Source: Ga0077527 sp964533495 (GTDB lineage Bacteria; Pseudomonadota; Gammaproteobacteria; Burkholderiales; SG8-41). From it: a stretch of DNA of 64,000 bases. The notes under the pieces were generated by a model. It was not told the DNA's origin. It did not search any database and worked only from the letters and a program-made list of their open reading frames with translations. Positions 8,912 to 17,570 of the stretch are shown one piece after another. Within the stretch, counting starts at the first letter, position 1, and each line of letters begins with the position of its first letter. The stretch is from assembly GCA_964533495.1 (NCBI GenBank), contig CAZHJU010000011.1, positions 20,240-84,239 of the forward strand, read 5' to 3'. The translations under genes were made by a program, and so were the position numbers.

Positions 8912-10183
8912 ATGACGATATCCAGACGCGAATTCATGAAGTGGACCTCCGCGGGCGCGGGGGTGGCGGCAATCGCAGGCTGCGCCACCGCCGGCAGCGG
9001 CGGCGCCGGCCGGGTGGTGGTGATCGGCGGCGGTTACGGCGGTGCGACCGCGGCGAAGTTCGTGAAAATGTGGGGCCCGGACATCGACGTCACGCTGGTC
9101 GAACCGAACCAGCACTTCATTTCCTGCCCGATCAGCAACCTGGTGCTCGGCGGCAACGCGCAGATGGCCGACATCACCTTCAGCTACGAAGGCCTGCGCG
9201 CCCGCGGCATCCGCGTGATCCGCGACAGCGCGGTGGCGATCGATGCCGACAAGCGCGTGGTGCGGCTTGCCGGCGGCGACAGCCTGCCCTATGACCGCGC
9301 GATCGTCTCGCCGGGCATCGAATTCATGATCGACCAGATTCCCGCCCTGAAGAACGCGGATGCGCAGAACCGCATTCCGCACGCCTGGAAGGCCGGCGCG
9401 CAGACGGTGATCCTGCGCAAGCAGCTGGAGTCCATGCGCGACGGCGGCGTCTACGTGCTGCAGGTGCCGATGGCGCCGTACCGCTGCCCGCCCGGACCGT
9501 ACGAGCGCGTGTGCCAGGTCGCGGATTACTTCAAGAAGGCCAAGCCGAAATCGAAAATCATCGTGCTCGACTCCAACCCGGACATCACCTCGAAGAAGGG
9601 GCTGTTCCTGGCGGCCTGGAACGGGATGTACAAGGGCATGATCGATTACCGGCCGAACAGCGAAATCGCCGACGTCGACGTCAGGGGCATGACCGTCAAG
9701 CTGCAGTTCGACAACGTCAAGGGCGACGTGCTCAACGTCGTTCCGGCGCAGCGCGCCGCCGACATCGCGGTGAAGAGCGGGCTGATCACCGCCAACAACC
9801 GCTGGTGCGGCATCGACTGGACGACCTGCGAATCGACCGCCGTCAAGGGCGTGCACGTGCTCGGCGACTCGACGCTGTCGGCGCCGGGCATGCCCAAGTC
9901 GGGCAGCATGGCCAACCAGCATGCCAAGGTCTGCGCCGCGGCCGTGGTGGCGCTGATCAAGGGCCGGCCGGCCAACACCGACACGATGATGATGAACACC
10001 TGCTACAGCTTCGTCAGCGGCAACAGCGCGATGCACGTCGCGTCGGTGCACCGCTACGATCCGGCGCAGAAGACCATCGCGCCGGTGAAGGGCAGCGGTG
10101 GCGTGTCGAGCGCGGCGAGCGCGGCCGAGGCGGCCTACGCCTGGGGCTGGGCCCGCAACATCTGGGCCGAAGCGCTGGCCTGA
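8912..10183 (+). CDS. fccB: Flavocytochrome c sulfide dehydrogenase, flavin subunit (FccB)
   Basis: FccB oxidises sulfide to sulfur or polysulfide in the periplasm. The 423-residue protein has a Tat signal (SRREFMK at residues 4-10, followed by a hydrophobic stretch), an FAD-binding VVVIGGGYGG (36-44), and two cysteines, C192 (APYRCPPGPYE) and C364 (MNTCYSF), at the positions of the redox-active disulfide of the family. The C-terminal flavocytochrome c binding region (YSFVSGNSAMHVASVHRYD) is complete. An AGGAGG ribosome-binding site overlaps the end of fccA. Together with fccA it indicates the ability to use or detoxify sulfide. Confidence 0.95.
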   Translation: MTISRREFMKWTSAGAGVAAIAGCATAGSGGAGRVVVIGGGYGGATAAKFVKMWGPDIDVTLVEPNQHFISCPISNLVLGGNAQMADITFSYEGLRARGIRVIRDSAVAIDADKRVVRLAGGDSLPYDRAIVSPGIEFMIDQIPALKNADAQNRIPHAWKAGAQTVILRKQLESMRDGGVYVLQVPMAPYRCPPGPYERVCQVADYFKKAKPKSKIIVLDSNPDITSKKGLFLAAWNGMYKGMIDYRPNSEIADVDVRGMTVKLQFDNVKGDVLNVVPAQRAADIAVKSGLITANNRWCGIDWTTCESTAVKGVHVLGDSTLSAPGMPKSGSMANQHAKVCAAAVVALIKGRPANTDTMMMNTCYSFVSGNSAMHVASVHRYDPAQKTIAPVKGSGGVSSAASAAEAAYAWGWARNIWAEALA

Positions 10184-10200
10184 AGTTCGTTCGTAACGGA

Positions 10201-10227
10201 AAAAGGGGCGCCGCGGCGCCCCTTTTT
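10201..10227. terminator. Bidirectional terminator between fccB and the DUF2784 gene
   Basis: Stem GGGGCGCC/GGCGCCCC (10205-10222) with A-run before and T-run after. It serves fccAB (+) and the convergent DUF2784 gene (-), overlapping the stop codon of the latter. Confidence 0.85.
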
Positions 10228-10607
10228 CATTTCCGCCTGCCGGACAGCGGCGGCACCTGCCACCAGGTCAGCGCGACGAGCAGCGCGTAGAGCAGGTAGG
10301 CGGCGGTGAACATCCACGGCGGCAGGTCGTAAAACAGCAGGGCGTGAATCCAGCGCGCGATGAAGCTGCGTTCGCCGGCCGTCCCGCGCAGCGCGTCTTC
10401 CCACAGCGTGAGCGGGCACCAGATGCCGGCCGCGGCTTCCGCGCTGACGAACAGGATGGCAGCGAGATGGGCGATGCGGAATGTCCGGTCGCGCACCCAG
10501 CGCCAGCCGCGGGCGGTGCCGATCCACACCAGCGGCAGGCCGGCGACGACAAACAGGACGAAAAGAAAATGAATGACGAGGATCAAGTCGGCGAGCAGCA
10601 GCCGCAT
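10227..10607 (-). CDS. DUF2784 family membrane protein
   Basis: This 126-residue protein has four predicted transmembrane segments, starting LLLADLILVIHFLFVLFVVAG. It has the family hallmarks: HF in helix 1, a second-helix IAHLAAI and GIWCPLTLWEDALR, and a short C-terminal tail. The function is not known. It lies 13 nt downstream of the sulfurtransferase on the same strand, so the two are probably co-transcribed. Confidence 0.8.
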   Translation of the reverse strand: MRLLLADLILVIHFLFVLFVVAGLPLVWIGTARGWRWVRDRTFRIAHLAAILFVSAEAAAGIWCPLTLWEDALRGTAGERSFIARWIHALLFYDLPPWMFTAAYLLYALLVALTWWQVPPLSGRRK

Positions 10608-10620
10608 CGCGCCCGGTCCG

Positions 10621-11475
10621 TCAGGGCGTTGCGCCGGTGGCGACCGGACGCCGGCGGTCGCTGACCCATTCGCTCCAGGATCCGGGATACAGCCGCGAAC
10701 CCGCGAGACCGGCCACTTCCATCGCCAGCAGATTGTGGCAGGCGGTGACGCCGGAGCCGCACTGGTGGACGATGTCCGCGGAGGCCTGCCCGTTCAGCAG
10801 CGCGCCGAATTCGGTTTTCAGCGCGGCCGGCGTCTTGAAGAGGTCGTCGTCGTCGAGGTTGAGCTTGAAGAAGCGGTTGATCGCACCGGGGATGTGCCCG
10901 GCGACCGGGTCCAGGGTTTCGTTCTCGCCGCGATAACGGTCGTTGCTGCGCGCGTCCAGCACCAGCGCCTTGCGCTCGCCGATGTTCGCCTGCAGCCGCG
11001 CGCTGTCGACGGCCAGCTGTGGCTGCGGCCTGATGCTGAAACTCACCGGCTCCGGTGCCGGCTGTTCCACGGTAAAGGGCAGTTTCGCGCGGGTCCAAGC
11101 CGGCCATCCGCCGTCGAGCACGGCGACTTTCACGTGGCCGACCCAGCGCAGCATCCACCACAGCCGGGATGCGTAGACGCCGCCGGATTCGTCGTAGGCG
11201 ACGACCTGGCTGTCGTTGTCGATGCCCAGCGCGCCGAGGCGCAGGCCGAAGGTCGCGGGATGCGGCAGCGGATGGCGGCCGTTGAGTCCGGTCTTCGGTC
11301 CCGAGAGATCGACGTCGAGATGAAGGAAGCGCGCGCCCGGAATGTGCCCCGCGCGGTAGGCGCGGTAACCCGCGCTGTGGTCCGCCAGGTTATGGCGGCA
11401 GTCGCAGATCACCCACTGCCGGTCATTGAGATGGGCTGCGGTTTCTTCGGCGCTGACGAGCGTGGTGAAAGCCAT
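10621..11475 (-). CDS. Rhodanese-type sulfurtransferase (thiosulfate/3-mercaptopyruvate)
   Basis: This 284-residue protein is made of two rhodanese domains. The N-terminal one is structural (DCRHNLADHSAGYRAYRAGHIPGA), and the C-terminal one carries the catalytic loop CGSGVTAC with Cys239. The CGSGVT loop is characteristic of mercaptopyruvate sulfurtransferases. Start MAFTTLVSAEET at 11475 is preferred over an upstream ATG with no homologous sequence. Having it next to sulfide dehydrogenase suggests handling of sulfane sulfur, but the enzyme is widespread and the link is only positional. Confidence 0.88.
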   Translation of the reverse strand: MAFTTLVSAEETAAHLNDRQWVICDCRHNLADHSAGYRAYRAGHIPGARFLHLDVDLSGPKTGLNGRHPLPHPATFGLRLGALGIDNDSQVVAYDESGGVYASRLWWMLRWVGHVKVAVLDGGWPAWTRAKLPFTVEQPAPEPVSFSIRPQPQLAVDSARLQANIGERKALVLDARSNDRYRGENETLDPVAGHIPGAINRFFKLNLDDDDLFKTPAALKTEFGALLNGQASADIVHQCGSGVTACHNLLAMEVAGLAGSRLYPGSWSEWVSDRRRPVATGATP

Positions 11476-11555
11476 GGACGGACGCATCCGGCGCAATTGT
11501 CGGGACGGCAAAGGTAGCAAACACCGAACGAAAAGCAAGCGCCGGAAAACAACAA

Positions 11556-11574
11556 CGGCAACACCGGGTTGCCG
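11556..11574 (-). terminator. Terminator of the Rieske oxygenase gene
   Basis: CGGCAAC/GTTGCCG stem with a 5-nt loop, then a T-rich tract on the minus strand (TTGTTGTTTT). It follows repeat copy B, so the order is stop codon, AT-rich element, hairpin, as at 568-629. Confidence 0.65.
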
Positions 11575-11582
11575 TCATTTTC

Positions 11583-11612
11583 ATAAACACTTGTTTTTAC
11601 TGATATTTTTAA
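11583..11612 (+). repeat. AT-rich dispersed element, copy B
   Basis: ATAAACACTTGTTTTTAC then TGATATTTTTAA. The last bases overlap the TAA stop codon of the oxygenase gene (11609-11611, minus strand). Confidence 0.65.
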
Positions 11613-12712
11613 ACGTGCGGCGCCACTTCACGGCGCAGGAACTCGTGGAAATGGACCATGCCGTCTTCCATCGGCGACTGGTAGGGCCCGGCTTCGCTGC
11701 GGCCCTGCAGCCACAGCGCGTGCCGGCCTTCGGTCATGCGCGCGATGATCTCGGCGTCCTCCACCGCGGTCTCGCGGTAGGCGGCCTGCTCGGCCTCGAC
11801 GAACTCGCGCTCGAACAGCGCGATGTCCTCGGGATAATAGAACTCGATGACGTTGCTGCAGGCCTCGGGGCCGCGTGGAACGATCGTGCTGACGACCAGC
11901 ACGTGCGGATACCACTCGACCATCAGGTTCGGGAAATAGGTCAGCCAGATCGCGCCGTGCGCCGGCGACCGGCCTTCGCCGTAACGCAGCACCTGCTCGT
12001 GCCAGCGTCCGTACACCGCGCTGCCGGGACGGGCCAGTCCGTTCTTGATGCCGCAGGTCTGCACGCTGTACCAGTCGCCGAATTGCCAGCGCAGATCGGA
12101 CACGTTGACGAACTGGCCGAGGCCGGGATGGAAGGGCTCGACGTGATAGTCCTCGAGGTAGACCTCGATGAAGGTTTTCCAGTTGCAGGCGTACTCCTCG
12201 ACCTCGACGCGGTCGAGCATGTAGCCGGAGAAGTCGAGGTCCTGCATCACGCCCATGCCGGCGAGATCGCGCGCGACGTCGCGCTTGCCCGAGAACAGCA
12301 GGCCGTTCCAGCGCGTCAGCGGCGTGCGCGCGAGATCGAGGCAGGGGTTCTCGGCGAAATGCGGCGCGCCGAGCAGCCTGCCGTCCATGCCGTAGGTCCA
12401 GCGGTGCAGCGGGCAGATGATGTTCTGCGCGTTGCCGCGGCCCTTCAGGATCACCGCCTGGCGGTGGCGGCAGATGTTCGACAGCAGCTCGACGCCCTGC
12501 GCGTTGCGCACCAGCGCCTGCGCGTTGCCGGTCCAGGACAGCGCGTGATAGTCGCCGGCGTTCGGCACCATCAGTTCATGGCCGACGTAACCCGGGCCGT
12601 TGTCGAACAGCAGGCGCTGTTCGATGGCGTGAATCCGCGGATCGAAATACCAGTGGGCGGGCAGTTGCGGTGCGGTCTTGCGAAGCGCGATGGCGCTGGA
12701 GAGGTCGGACAT
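11609..12712 (-). CDS. Rieske non-heme iron oxygenase, alpha subunit family
   Basis: This 367-residue protein has a Rieske [2Fe-2S] centre, CRH with C81 and H83, then CPLH with C100 and H103, in the N-terminal third. A mononuclear iron site follows in EDYHVEPFHPG (H190, H195) with a downstream acidic ligand expected. It is a ring-hydroxylating or quaternary-amine-type oxygenase; the single-gene setting without a beta subunit or reductase fits the homotrimeric type. The substrate cannot be deduced. The start codon at 12712 is followed by a family-like MSDLSSA. No partner reductase is in the window. Confidence 0.85.
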   Translation of the reverse strand: MSDLSSAIALRKTAPQLPAHWYFDPRIHAIEQRLLFDNGPGYVGHELMVPNAGDYHALSWTGNAQALVRNAQGVELLSNICRHRQAVILKGRGNAQNIICPLHRWTYGMDGRLLGAPHFAENPCLDLARTPLTRWNGLLFSGKRDVARDLAGMGVMQDLDFSGYMLDRVEVEEYACNWKTFIEVYLEDYHVEPFHPGLGQFVNVSDLRWQFGDWYSVQTCGIKNGLARPGSAVYGRWHEQVLRYGEGRSPAHGAIWLTYFPNLMVEWYPHVLVVSTIVPRGPEACSNVIEFYYPEDIALFEREFVEAEQAAYRETAVEDAEIIARMTEGRHALWLQGRSEAGPYQSPMEDGMVHFHEFLRREVAPHV

Positions 12713-12901
12713 GCAGCGGGATCTGGTTTACGGGTTGAGCAGCCAAGAGTGGCTTTTCAAGGTCATGATTCTTAAGCGTTTTAGGCTTGCACCGGGCCCG
12801 CGGAAAAAGGTCGGCTATTCTTTCCCAGGGGCCCCCAAAAGGCAACAACAATTTCCCCGGGAAGCCGCCGTTGCGCCGGGTGCCGGGTTCATAAGATTCT
12901 G

Positions 12902-12925
12902 TTTGTTAAGGAAAAATTTAACAAA
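12902..12925. promoter_or_regulatory. Inverted repeat in the 12.7-13.0 kb intergenic region
   Basis: TTTGTTAA, 8 nt, TTAACAAA is a perfect 8-bp inverted repeat in an AT-rich patch about 190 bp upstream of the oxygenase start. It could be an operator, or a weak terminator for the glycosyltransferase gene, whose stop codon lies about 60 bp away. No other feature is seen in 12713-12983. Confidence 0.3.
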
Positions 12926-12983
12926 ACACGCTGTTGCAAATGTGCCAGTGCTGTCGATCGGCGGTTGCGGCGATGCCGGGTTT

Positions 12984-13589
12984 TCAGCGAAGGCCCTGTC
13001 GTTCCTGGCGCCGTTCCCAGCGCCGGCCGGAAGTGGTCAGCCGGTGCGCGATGCGCAGCGGCCGGCTGTAGGTTTTCAGCTGCCGCGACAGCGCGATGTC
13101 CTCCATCAGCGGAATGTCGGGGAAATGCCCGGCCGCTTCGAACAGTGAACGGGTGATGAAGATCGCCTGCCGACCGGTGGCGATGCCGGTCAGCCGGGAG
13201 CGCCAGTTCATCATCTGCGCGATGACCCGCAGCATCGGGTGGCGGCCGTCGATGCGCACGTCGAAGCACCCCCAGCTGCGGCGGCCGCGGGCAAGGCCGT
13301 CGATGATCAGGCCATCGGCGTTTTCGGGCAGCCGCGTGTCGGCGTGCAGGAAGCAGAGGATTTCCCCCCGCGCGGCAGCCGCGCCCGCGTTCATCTGCCG
13401 GGCACGGCCGCGTTCCGCCGCGATGACGCGGTCGGCCGCGTTTTGCGCGAGCGCGACGGTGGCATCGGCGCTGCCGCCGTCGACGACGATGATCTCGACG
13501 CCGCGCCGGCGCAGCGGCTGCAGGCTGTCGAGCGTTGCCGCGATCCGCTCCGCTTCGTTCAGCGCGGGGATGATGATGGACAGGGACAA
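12984..13589 (-). CDS. Glycosyltransferase family 2 (TIGR04283-like), shortened C-terminus
   Basis: A 201-residue GT-A protein. It has the nucleotide-sugar site SIIIPALNEAERIAATL, VVDGGSADAT at about residues 35-44, RARQMNAGAAAARGE, and the DxD-type FLHADT. ITGIATGRQAIFITR and PLMEDIALSRQLK resemble TIGR04283 proteins, some of which act in arsenosugar synthesis. Relatives usually continue for about 25-30 residues after SGRRWE with a hydrophobic tail (a segment like MWRLR). Here the frame ends 10 residues after SGRRWE. That may be a natural short form or a 3' truncation. No arsenic-related genes are nearby. Confidence 0.75.
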   Translation of the reverse strand: MSLSIIIPALNEAERIAATLDSLQPLRRRGVEIIVVDGGSADATVALAQNAADRVIAAERGRARQMNAGAAAARGEILCFLHADTRLPENADGLIIDGLARGRRSWGCFDVRIDGRHPMLRVIAQMMNWRSRLTGIATGRQAIFITRSLFEAAGHFPDIPLMEDIALSRQLKTYSRPLRIAHRLTTSGRRWERRQERQGLR

Positions 13590-13828
13590 GAGGCGGAGTT
13601 TCCTGTTTTCGGGAGGCAGTCGGCTTTTGCGTCAGGCACGGCATTCTGCCATCCGGGCCGGTGGCGTTTGCGGCGCGGGTGCGCGTTTCAGGCCGCGGAT
13701 CGCGTCCTCGCCGGTCGCGGCCGGCGCCGAATGGCGCGCTGCAATCCGGAGGCCGCGCCGGTCTTCGCGTTGACCGCAAGCCTCTGATTGCGTTACATTT
13801 CCTGTCCTTTCTGCGGGGTCGCGGGCCC

Positions 13829-14068
13829 ATGACCAAAACCACCAAGAACACACCGGCCACACCCACCTTCGAGTCCTCGCTCGCCGAGCTCGAAAAAATC
13901 GTCGAAGCCATGGAAGAGGGCCAGATGCCGCTCGAACAGTCGCTGGCCGCCTACAAGCGCGGCGCGGAGCTGCTGAAGTTCTGCCAGGCCCAGCTGCAGG
14001 ATGCCCAACAGCAGGTGAAGATCATGGAAAACGGCGTGCTGAAGAACTTCGGCGCCGCCGAGCAGTAA
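13829..14068 (+). CDS. xseB: Exodeoxyribonuclease VII small subunit
   Basis: This 79-residue protein has the XseB core FESSLAELEKIVEAMEEGQMPLEQSLAAYKRGAELLKFCQ, a helical hairpin that binds the large subunit XseA. Start MTKTTKNT at 13829 is chosen; upstream in-frame codons give no homologous sequence. It heads the xseB-ispA-dxs-folE run, an order common in Betaproteobacteria. xseA is not in the window. Confidence 0.95.
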   Translation: MTKTTKNTPATPTFESSLAELEKIVEAMEEGQMPLEQSLAAYKRGAELLKFCQAQLQDAQQQVKIMENGVLKNFGAAEQ

Positions 14069-14080
14069 CCCCCTGTCATC

Positions 14081-14977
14081 GTGACCGCTCCCGATTTCCA
14101 GGCCTGGGCCGCCGCCGGGCAAGAACGCATCGAGGCTTTCCTGCAGCGCGTGCTGCCGCAGCCAGACATCGCGCCGCAGCGCCTGCACGCGGCGATGCGC
14201 TACGCCGCGCTCGGCGCCGGCAAGCGCGTGCGCCCGCTGCTGGCCTACGCCGCCGGCGAAGTGTCGGGCGCCGACGTCGAGCGCGCGACCGTGGCGGGCG
14301 CGGCGGTCGAACTGATCCACGCCTATTCGCTGGTGCACGACGATCTGCCGTGCATGGACGACGACGTGCTGCGCCGGGGCAAGCCGACCTGCCACGTCGA
14401 ATTCGACGAAGCCACCGCGCTGCTGGTCGGCGACGCGCTGCAAAGCCTCGCCTTCCAGTTGCTCGGCGATTACCGGCTTGCCGACGACCCCGCCGCGCAG
14501 CTCGAGATGGTCAAGCTGCTCGCGGCGGCGGCCGGCTCGCGCGGCATGGCCGGCGGGCAGGCGATCGACCTCGCCGCGGTGGGCAGGACGCTGACCGTGC
14601 CCGAACTCGAATTCATGCACATCCACAAGACCGGCGCGCTGATCCGCGCCGCTGCCGTGCTCGGCGCGCGCTGCGGCAGTGGACTCTCCGACGCCGAATT
14701 CGCGCGCGTCGACAGCTTCGCGAAATCCGTCGGGCTCGCTTTCCAGGTCGTCGACGACGTGCTCGACGCCGACGGTTCGACGGCGACGCTGGGCAAGACC
14801 GCCGGCAAGGATGCCGAGCAGGGCAAGCCGACCTACGTCAGCGCCATGGGCATTCCCCAGGCGAAGGCGCTGGCCGCGCAACTGCGCGAGGAAGCCCTTG
14901 CCGCCATCACGCCTTTCGGCGACCGCGGCGCCCGGCTCGCGCAACTGGCCGATTTCATCGTGCTGCGCAAGTTCTGA
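14081..14977 (+). CDS. ispA: Polyprenyl (farnesyl) diphosphate synthase
   Basis: This 298-residue trans-prenyltransferase condenses IPP with DMAPP/GPP to farnesyl diphosphate. It has the first Asp-rich motif DDLPCMDDD (87-95) with the insertion typical of bacterial FPP synthases. The second motif is DDVLD (225-229), and GKRVRPLLAY supplies the IPP-binding residues. The start is GTG at 14081, 12 nt after xseB. It sits directly upstream of dxs, pairing the first MEP step with chain elongation. Confidence 0.94.
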   Translation: MTAPDFQAWAAAGQERIEAFLQRVLPQPDIAPQRLHAAMRYAALGAGKRVRPLLAYAAGEVSGADVERATVAGAAVELIHAYSLVHDDLPCMDDDVLRRGKPTCHVEFDEATALLVGDALQSLAFQLLGDYRLADDPAAQLEMVKLLAAAAGSRGMAGGQAIDLAAVGRTLTVPELEFMHIHKTGALIRAAAVLGARCGSGLSDAEFARVDSFAKSVGLAFQVVDDVLDADGSTATLGKTAGKDAEQGKPTYVSAMGIPQAKALAAQLREEALAAITPFGDRGARLAQLADFIVLRKF

Positions 14978-14989
14978 GACAATGGGGCC

Positions 14990-16900
14990 ATGAGCGGAAC
15001 CATGACCCTCGAAGGCGCCGGCGGGCGCGAGCAGCCGAAGTACGATCTGCTGAAGTCGATCGCTTCTCCGGCGGACCTGCGCCTGCTCGAACGCAGCCAG
15101 CTGCCGCGCCTGGCCGCGGAGCTGCGCGAATATCTCGTCGAGTCGGTCAGCCAGACCGGCGGCCATCTATCGTCGAATCTCGGCACGGTGGAGCTGACGA
15201 TCGCGCTGCACTACGTGTTCGACACGCCGCACGACCGGCTGGTGTGGGACGTCGGCCACCAGACCTACGGCCACAAGATCCTGACCGGCCGCCGCGAGGG
15301 CATGAAGAACCTGCGCATGTGGCAGGGTCTGTCCGGCTTCCCGCAGCGCACCGAATCCGAGTACGACACCTTCGGCACCGCGCACTCCAGCACTTCGATC
15401 AGCGCTGCGCTGGGCATGGCGGTGGCGGCGAAGCTGAAGGGCGAGCCGCGCCGCGCGGTGGCGATCATCGGCGACGGCGCGATGAGCGCGGGCATGGCCT
15501 TCGAGGCGCTGAACAACGCCGGCGACATGGACGTCGATCTGCTGGTGATCCTGAACGACAATGACATGTCGATCTCGCCGCCGGTCGGCGCGCTGAACAA
15601 GTACTTGGCCAAGCTGATGTCGGGCCGCTTCTACGCCAAGGCCAAGGATCTCGGCACCAAGGTGCTGGGCGACCTGGCGCGCAGGGCGGAAGAACACGTC
15701 AAGGGCATGGTCACGCCGGGCACGATGTTCGAGGAGTTCGGCTTCAACTACATCGGGCCCATCGACGGCCACGATCTCGACGCGCTGCTGCCGACGCTCA
15801 ACAACATCAAGCGCCTGAAGGGGCCGCAGTTCCTGCACGTGGTCACGCGCAAGGGGCAGGGCTACAAGCTGGCCGAGAACGATCCGATTCTCTATCACGG
15901 CGTGTCGAAGTTCGACCACCGGGCGGGCATCGCGGGCGGCAAGTCCGGCGGCAAGCCGAGCTACACCCAGGTCTTCGGCGACTGGCTCTGCGACATGGCC
16001 GAGCGCGACCCGCGGCTGGTCGGCATCACGCCGGCGATGCGCGAAGGCTCGGGCATGGTGAGGTTCGCGCAGCAGTTTCCGAAACGCTACTTCGACGTCG
16101 GCATCGCCGAGCAGCATGCGGTGACCTTCGCCGCCGGCATCGCCTGCGAAGGCTACAAGCCGGTGGTGGCGATCTACTCGACCTTCCTGCAGCGCGGCTA
16201 CGACCAGCTGATCCACGACGTGCAGATCCAGAACCTGCCGGTGGTGTTCGCGCTGGACCGCGGCGGGCTGGTCGGCGCCGACGGCGCCACGCACAACGGC
16301 AGCTTCGACCTGAGCTACCTGCGCTGCCTGCCCAACATGACGGTGATGGCACCGGCCGACGAGAACGAATGCCGGCAGATGCTCTATACGGCCTTCCAGA
16401 TGAACACGCCCGCCGCGGTGCGCTACCCGCGCGGCACGGGCCCCGGCGTGCCGGTGCAGAGAGAGATGGCCGCGCTGCCGGTGGGCAAGGGCGAAGTGCG
16501 CCGCCGCGGCAACGGCCTGGTGGCGATCCTCGCCTTCGGCTCGATGCTGGCGCCGGCGCTGGCGATTGCCGACGAGTTCGACGCGACGGTCGCCAACATG
16601 CGCTTCGTCAAGCCGCTCGACGACGAACTGGTGCGCGATCTCGCGGTGACGCATTCGCTGCTGGTCACCATCGAGGAAAACGTGATCATGGGCGGCGCCG
16701 GCAGCGCCGTGCTCGAATCGCTGGAACGCCAGGGCTGCACCGTGCACGTGCTGCAGCTTGGATTGCCCGACAGCTTCGTCGACCAGGGCGATCCCGCGCT
16801 GCAGCTGGCGAGCGTCGGGCTCGATGCCGAGGGCATCGCGCTGTCGATCCGGAGCCGCCTGTCGGCGATGGCCTCCGGCAAGGCGCCGCAGCGGGACTGA
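14990..16900 (+). CDS. dxs: 1-deoxy-D-xylulose-5-phosphate synthase
   Basis: Dxs is the first, TPP-dependent MEP pathway enzyme (pyruvate + glyceraldehyde 3-phosphate). The 636-residue protein shows the substrate segment GGHLSSNLGTVELTIALHYVF and the TPP/Mg motif GDGAMSAGMAFEALNNAG with NDN. RFAQQFPKRYFDVGIAEQHAV is the transketolase pyrimidine-domain signature, with its catalytic Glu, and a C-terminal transketolase domain follows. Length and ends are normal. It begins 12 nt after ispA and is likely co-transcribed. Confidence 0.97.
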   Translation: MSGTMTLEGAGGREQPKYDLLKSIASPADLRLLERSQLPRLAAELREYLVESVSQTGGHLSSNLGTVELTIALHYVFDTPHDRLVWDVGHQTYGHKILTGRREGMKNLRMWQGLSGFPQRTESEYDTFGTAHSSTSISAALGMAVAAKLKGEPRRAVAIIGDGAMSAGMAFEALNNAGDMDVDLLVILNDNDMSISPPVGALNKYLAKLMSGRFYAKAKDLGTKVLGDLARRAEEHVKGMVTPGTMFEEFGFNYIGPIDGHDLDALLPTLNNIKRLKGPQFLHVVTRKGQGYKLAENDPILYHGVSKFDHRAGIAGGKSGGKPSYTQVFGDWLCDMAERDPRLVGITPAMREGSGMVRFAQQFPKRYFDVGIAEQHAVTFAAGIACEGYKPVVAIYSTFLQRGYDQLIHDVQIQNLPVVFALDRGGLVGADGATHNGSFDLSYLRCLPNMTVMAPADENECRQMLYTAFQMNTPAAVRYPRGTGPGVPVQREMAALPVGKGEVRRRGNGLVAILAFGSMLAPALAIADEFDATVANMRFVKPLDDELVRDLAVTHSLLVTIEENVIMGGAGSAVLESLERQGCTVHVLQLGLPDSFVDQGDPALQLASVGLDAEGIALSIRSRLSAMASGKAPQRD

Positions 16901-16919
16901 CATGCGCAAGGAAAATTCG

Positions 16920-17516
16920 ATGGACGGCTACGCCAGGAACGACCAGTACAACCCCGACATCATCCGCAGCATCTCGGAGAAATACGCCGGCATCCTGCGC
17001 GACATCGGCGAGGATCCGCAACGCGAAGGTCTGGTGAAGACGCCGGAGCGCGTCGCCAAGGCGCTGCAGTACCTGACCCACGGCTACGACCTCGACCCCG
17101 CGGAAATTCTCAAGTCCGCGATGTTCACCGAGGAATACCAGCAGATGGTCATCGTGCGCGACATCGAGGTCTACTCGCTGTGCGAGCACCACATGCTGCC
17201 CTTCTTCGGCAAGGCGCACGTCGCCTACATTCCGAAGGGCCGCATCGTCGGGCTGTCGAAGGTGCCGCGCGTGGTCGATGCCTATGCGCGGCGATTGCAG
17301 GTGCAGGAGCGCCTGACCGTGCAGATCCGCGACTGCATCCAGGACACGCTCGATCCCGCGGGCGTCGCCGTCGTGATCGAGGCGCAGCACATGTGCATGA
17401 TCATGCGCGGCATCCAGAAGCAGCATTCGGTCGCCACGACCTCGGCCTTCACCGGCGAGTTCAACAAGGACGTGACCCGCGCCGAGTTCCTGCGGCTGAT
17501 CGCGGCAAAATCATAA
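16920..17516 (+). CDS. folE: GTP cyclohydrolase I
   Basis: FolE converts GTP to dihydroneopterin triphosphate for folate synthesis. The 198-residue protein has the zinc and catalytic site YSLCEHHMLPFFGKAHVAYIP, GRIVGLSKVPRVVDAYARRLQVQERLT, and the C-terminal zinc Cys in HMCMIMRGI. Start ATG 16920 is preferred because AAGGA lies at a good distance. An ATG at 16902 (directly after the dxs stop) is the alternative and adds six residues. The stop codon TAA at 17514-17516 is also the first base triplet of the AT-rich element copy C. Confidence 0.95.
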   Translation: MDGYARNDQYNPDIIRSISEKYAGILRDIGEDPQREGLVKTPERVAKALQYLTHGYDLDPAEILKSAMFTEEYQQMVIVRDIEVYSLCEHHMLPFFGKAHVAYIPKGRIVGLSKVPRVVDAYARRLQVQERLTVQIRDCIQDTLDPAGVAVVIEAQHMCMIMRGIQKQHSVATTSAFTGEFNKDVTRAEFLRLIAAKS

Positions 17517-17542
17517 AAATATCAATAAAATCAAGTACTTAT
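17514..17542 (-). repeat. AT-rich dispersed element, copy C
   Basis: Plus-strand TAAAAATATCAATAAAA then TCAAGTACTTAT, the reverse complement of the consensus. It begins with the folE stop codon and ends 28 nt before the ribBA start. One of the best-preserved copies. Confidence 0.7.
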
Positions 17543-17570
17543 ATAAACTCTTTCCCGGCATGATTCCGGC

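Noticed and set aside
12984..13000. Possible Sec codon at the end of the glycosyltransferase
   Set aside because: Reading on past the TGA gives about 22 residues unlike the family tail and there is no SECIS-type hairpin at the proper distance.
17517..17570. FMN riboswitch before ribBA
   Set aside because: The 54-bp gap is filled by an AT-rich element and lacks room and conserved sequences for the RFN element.
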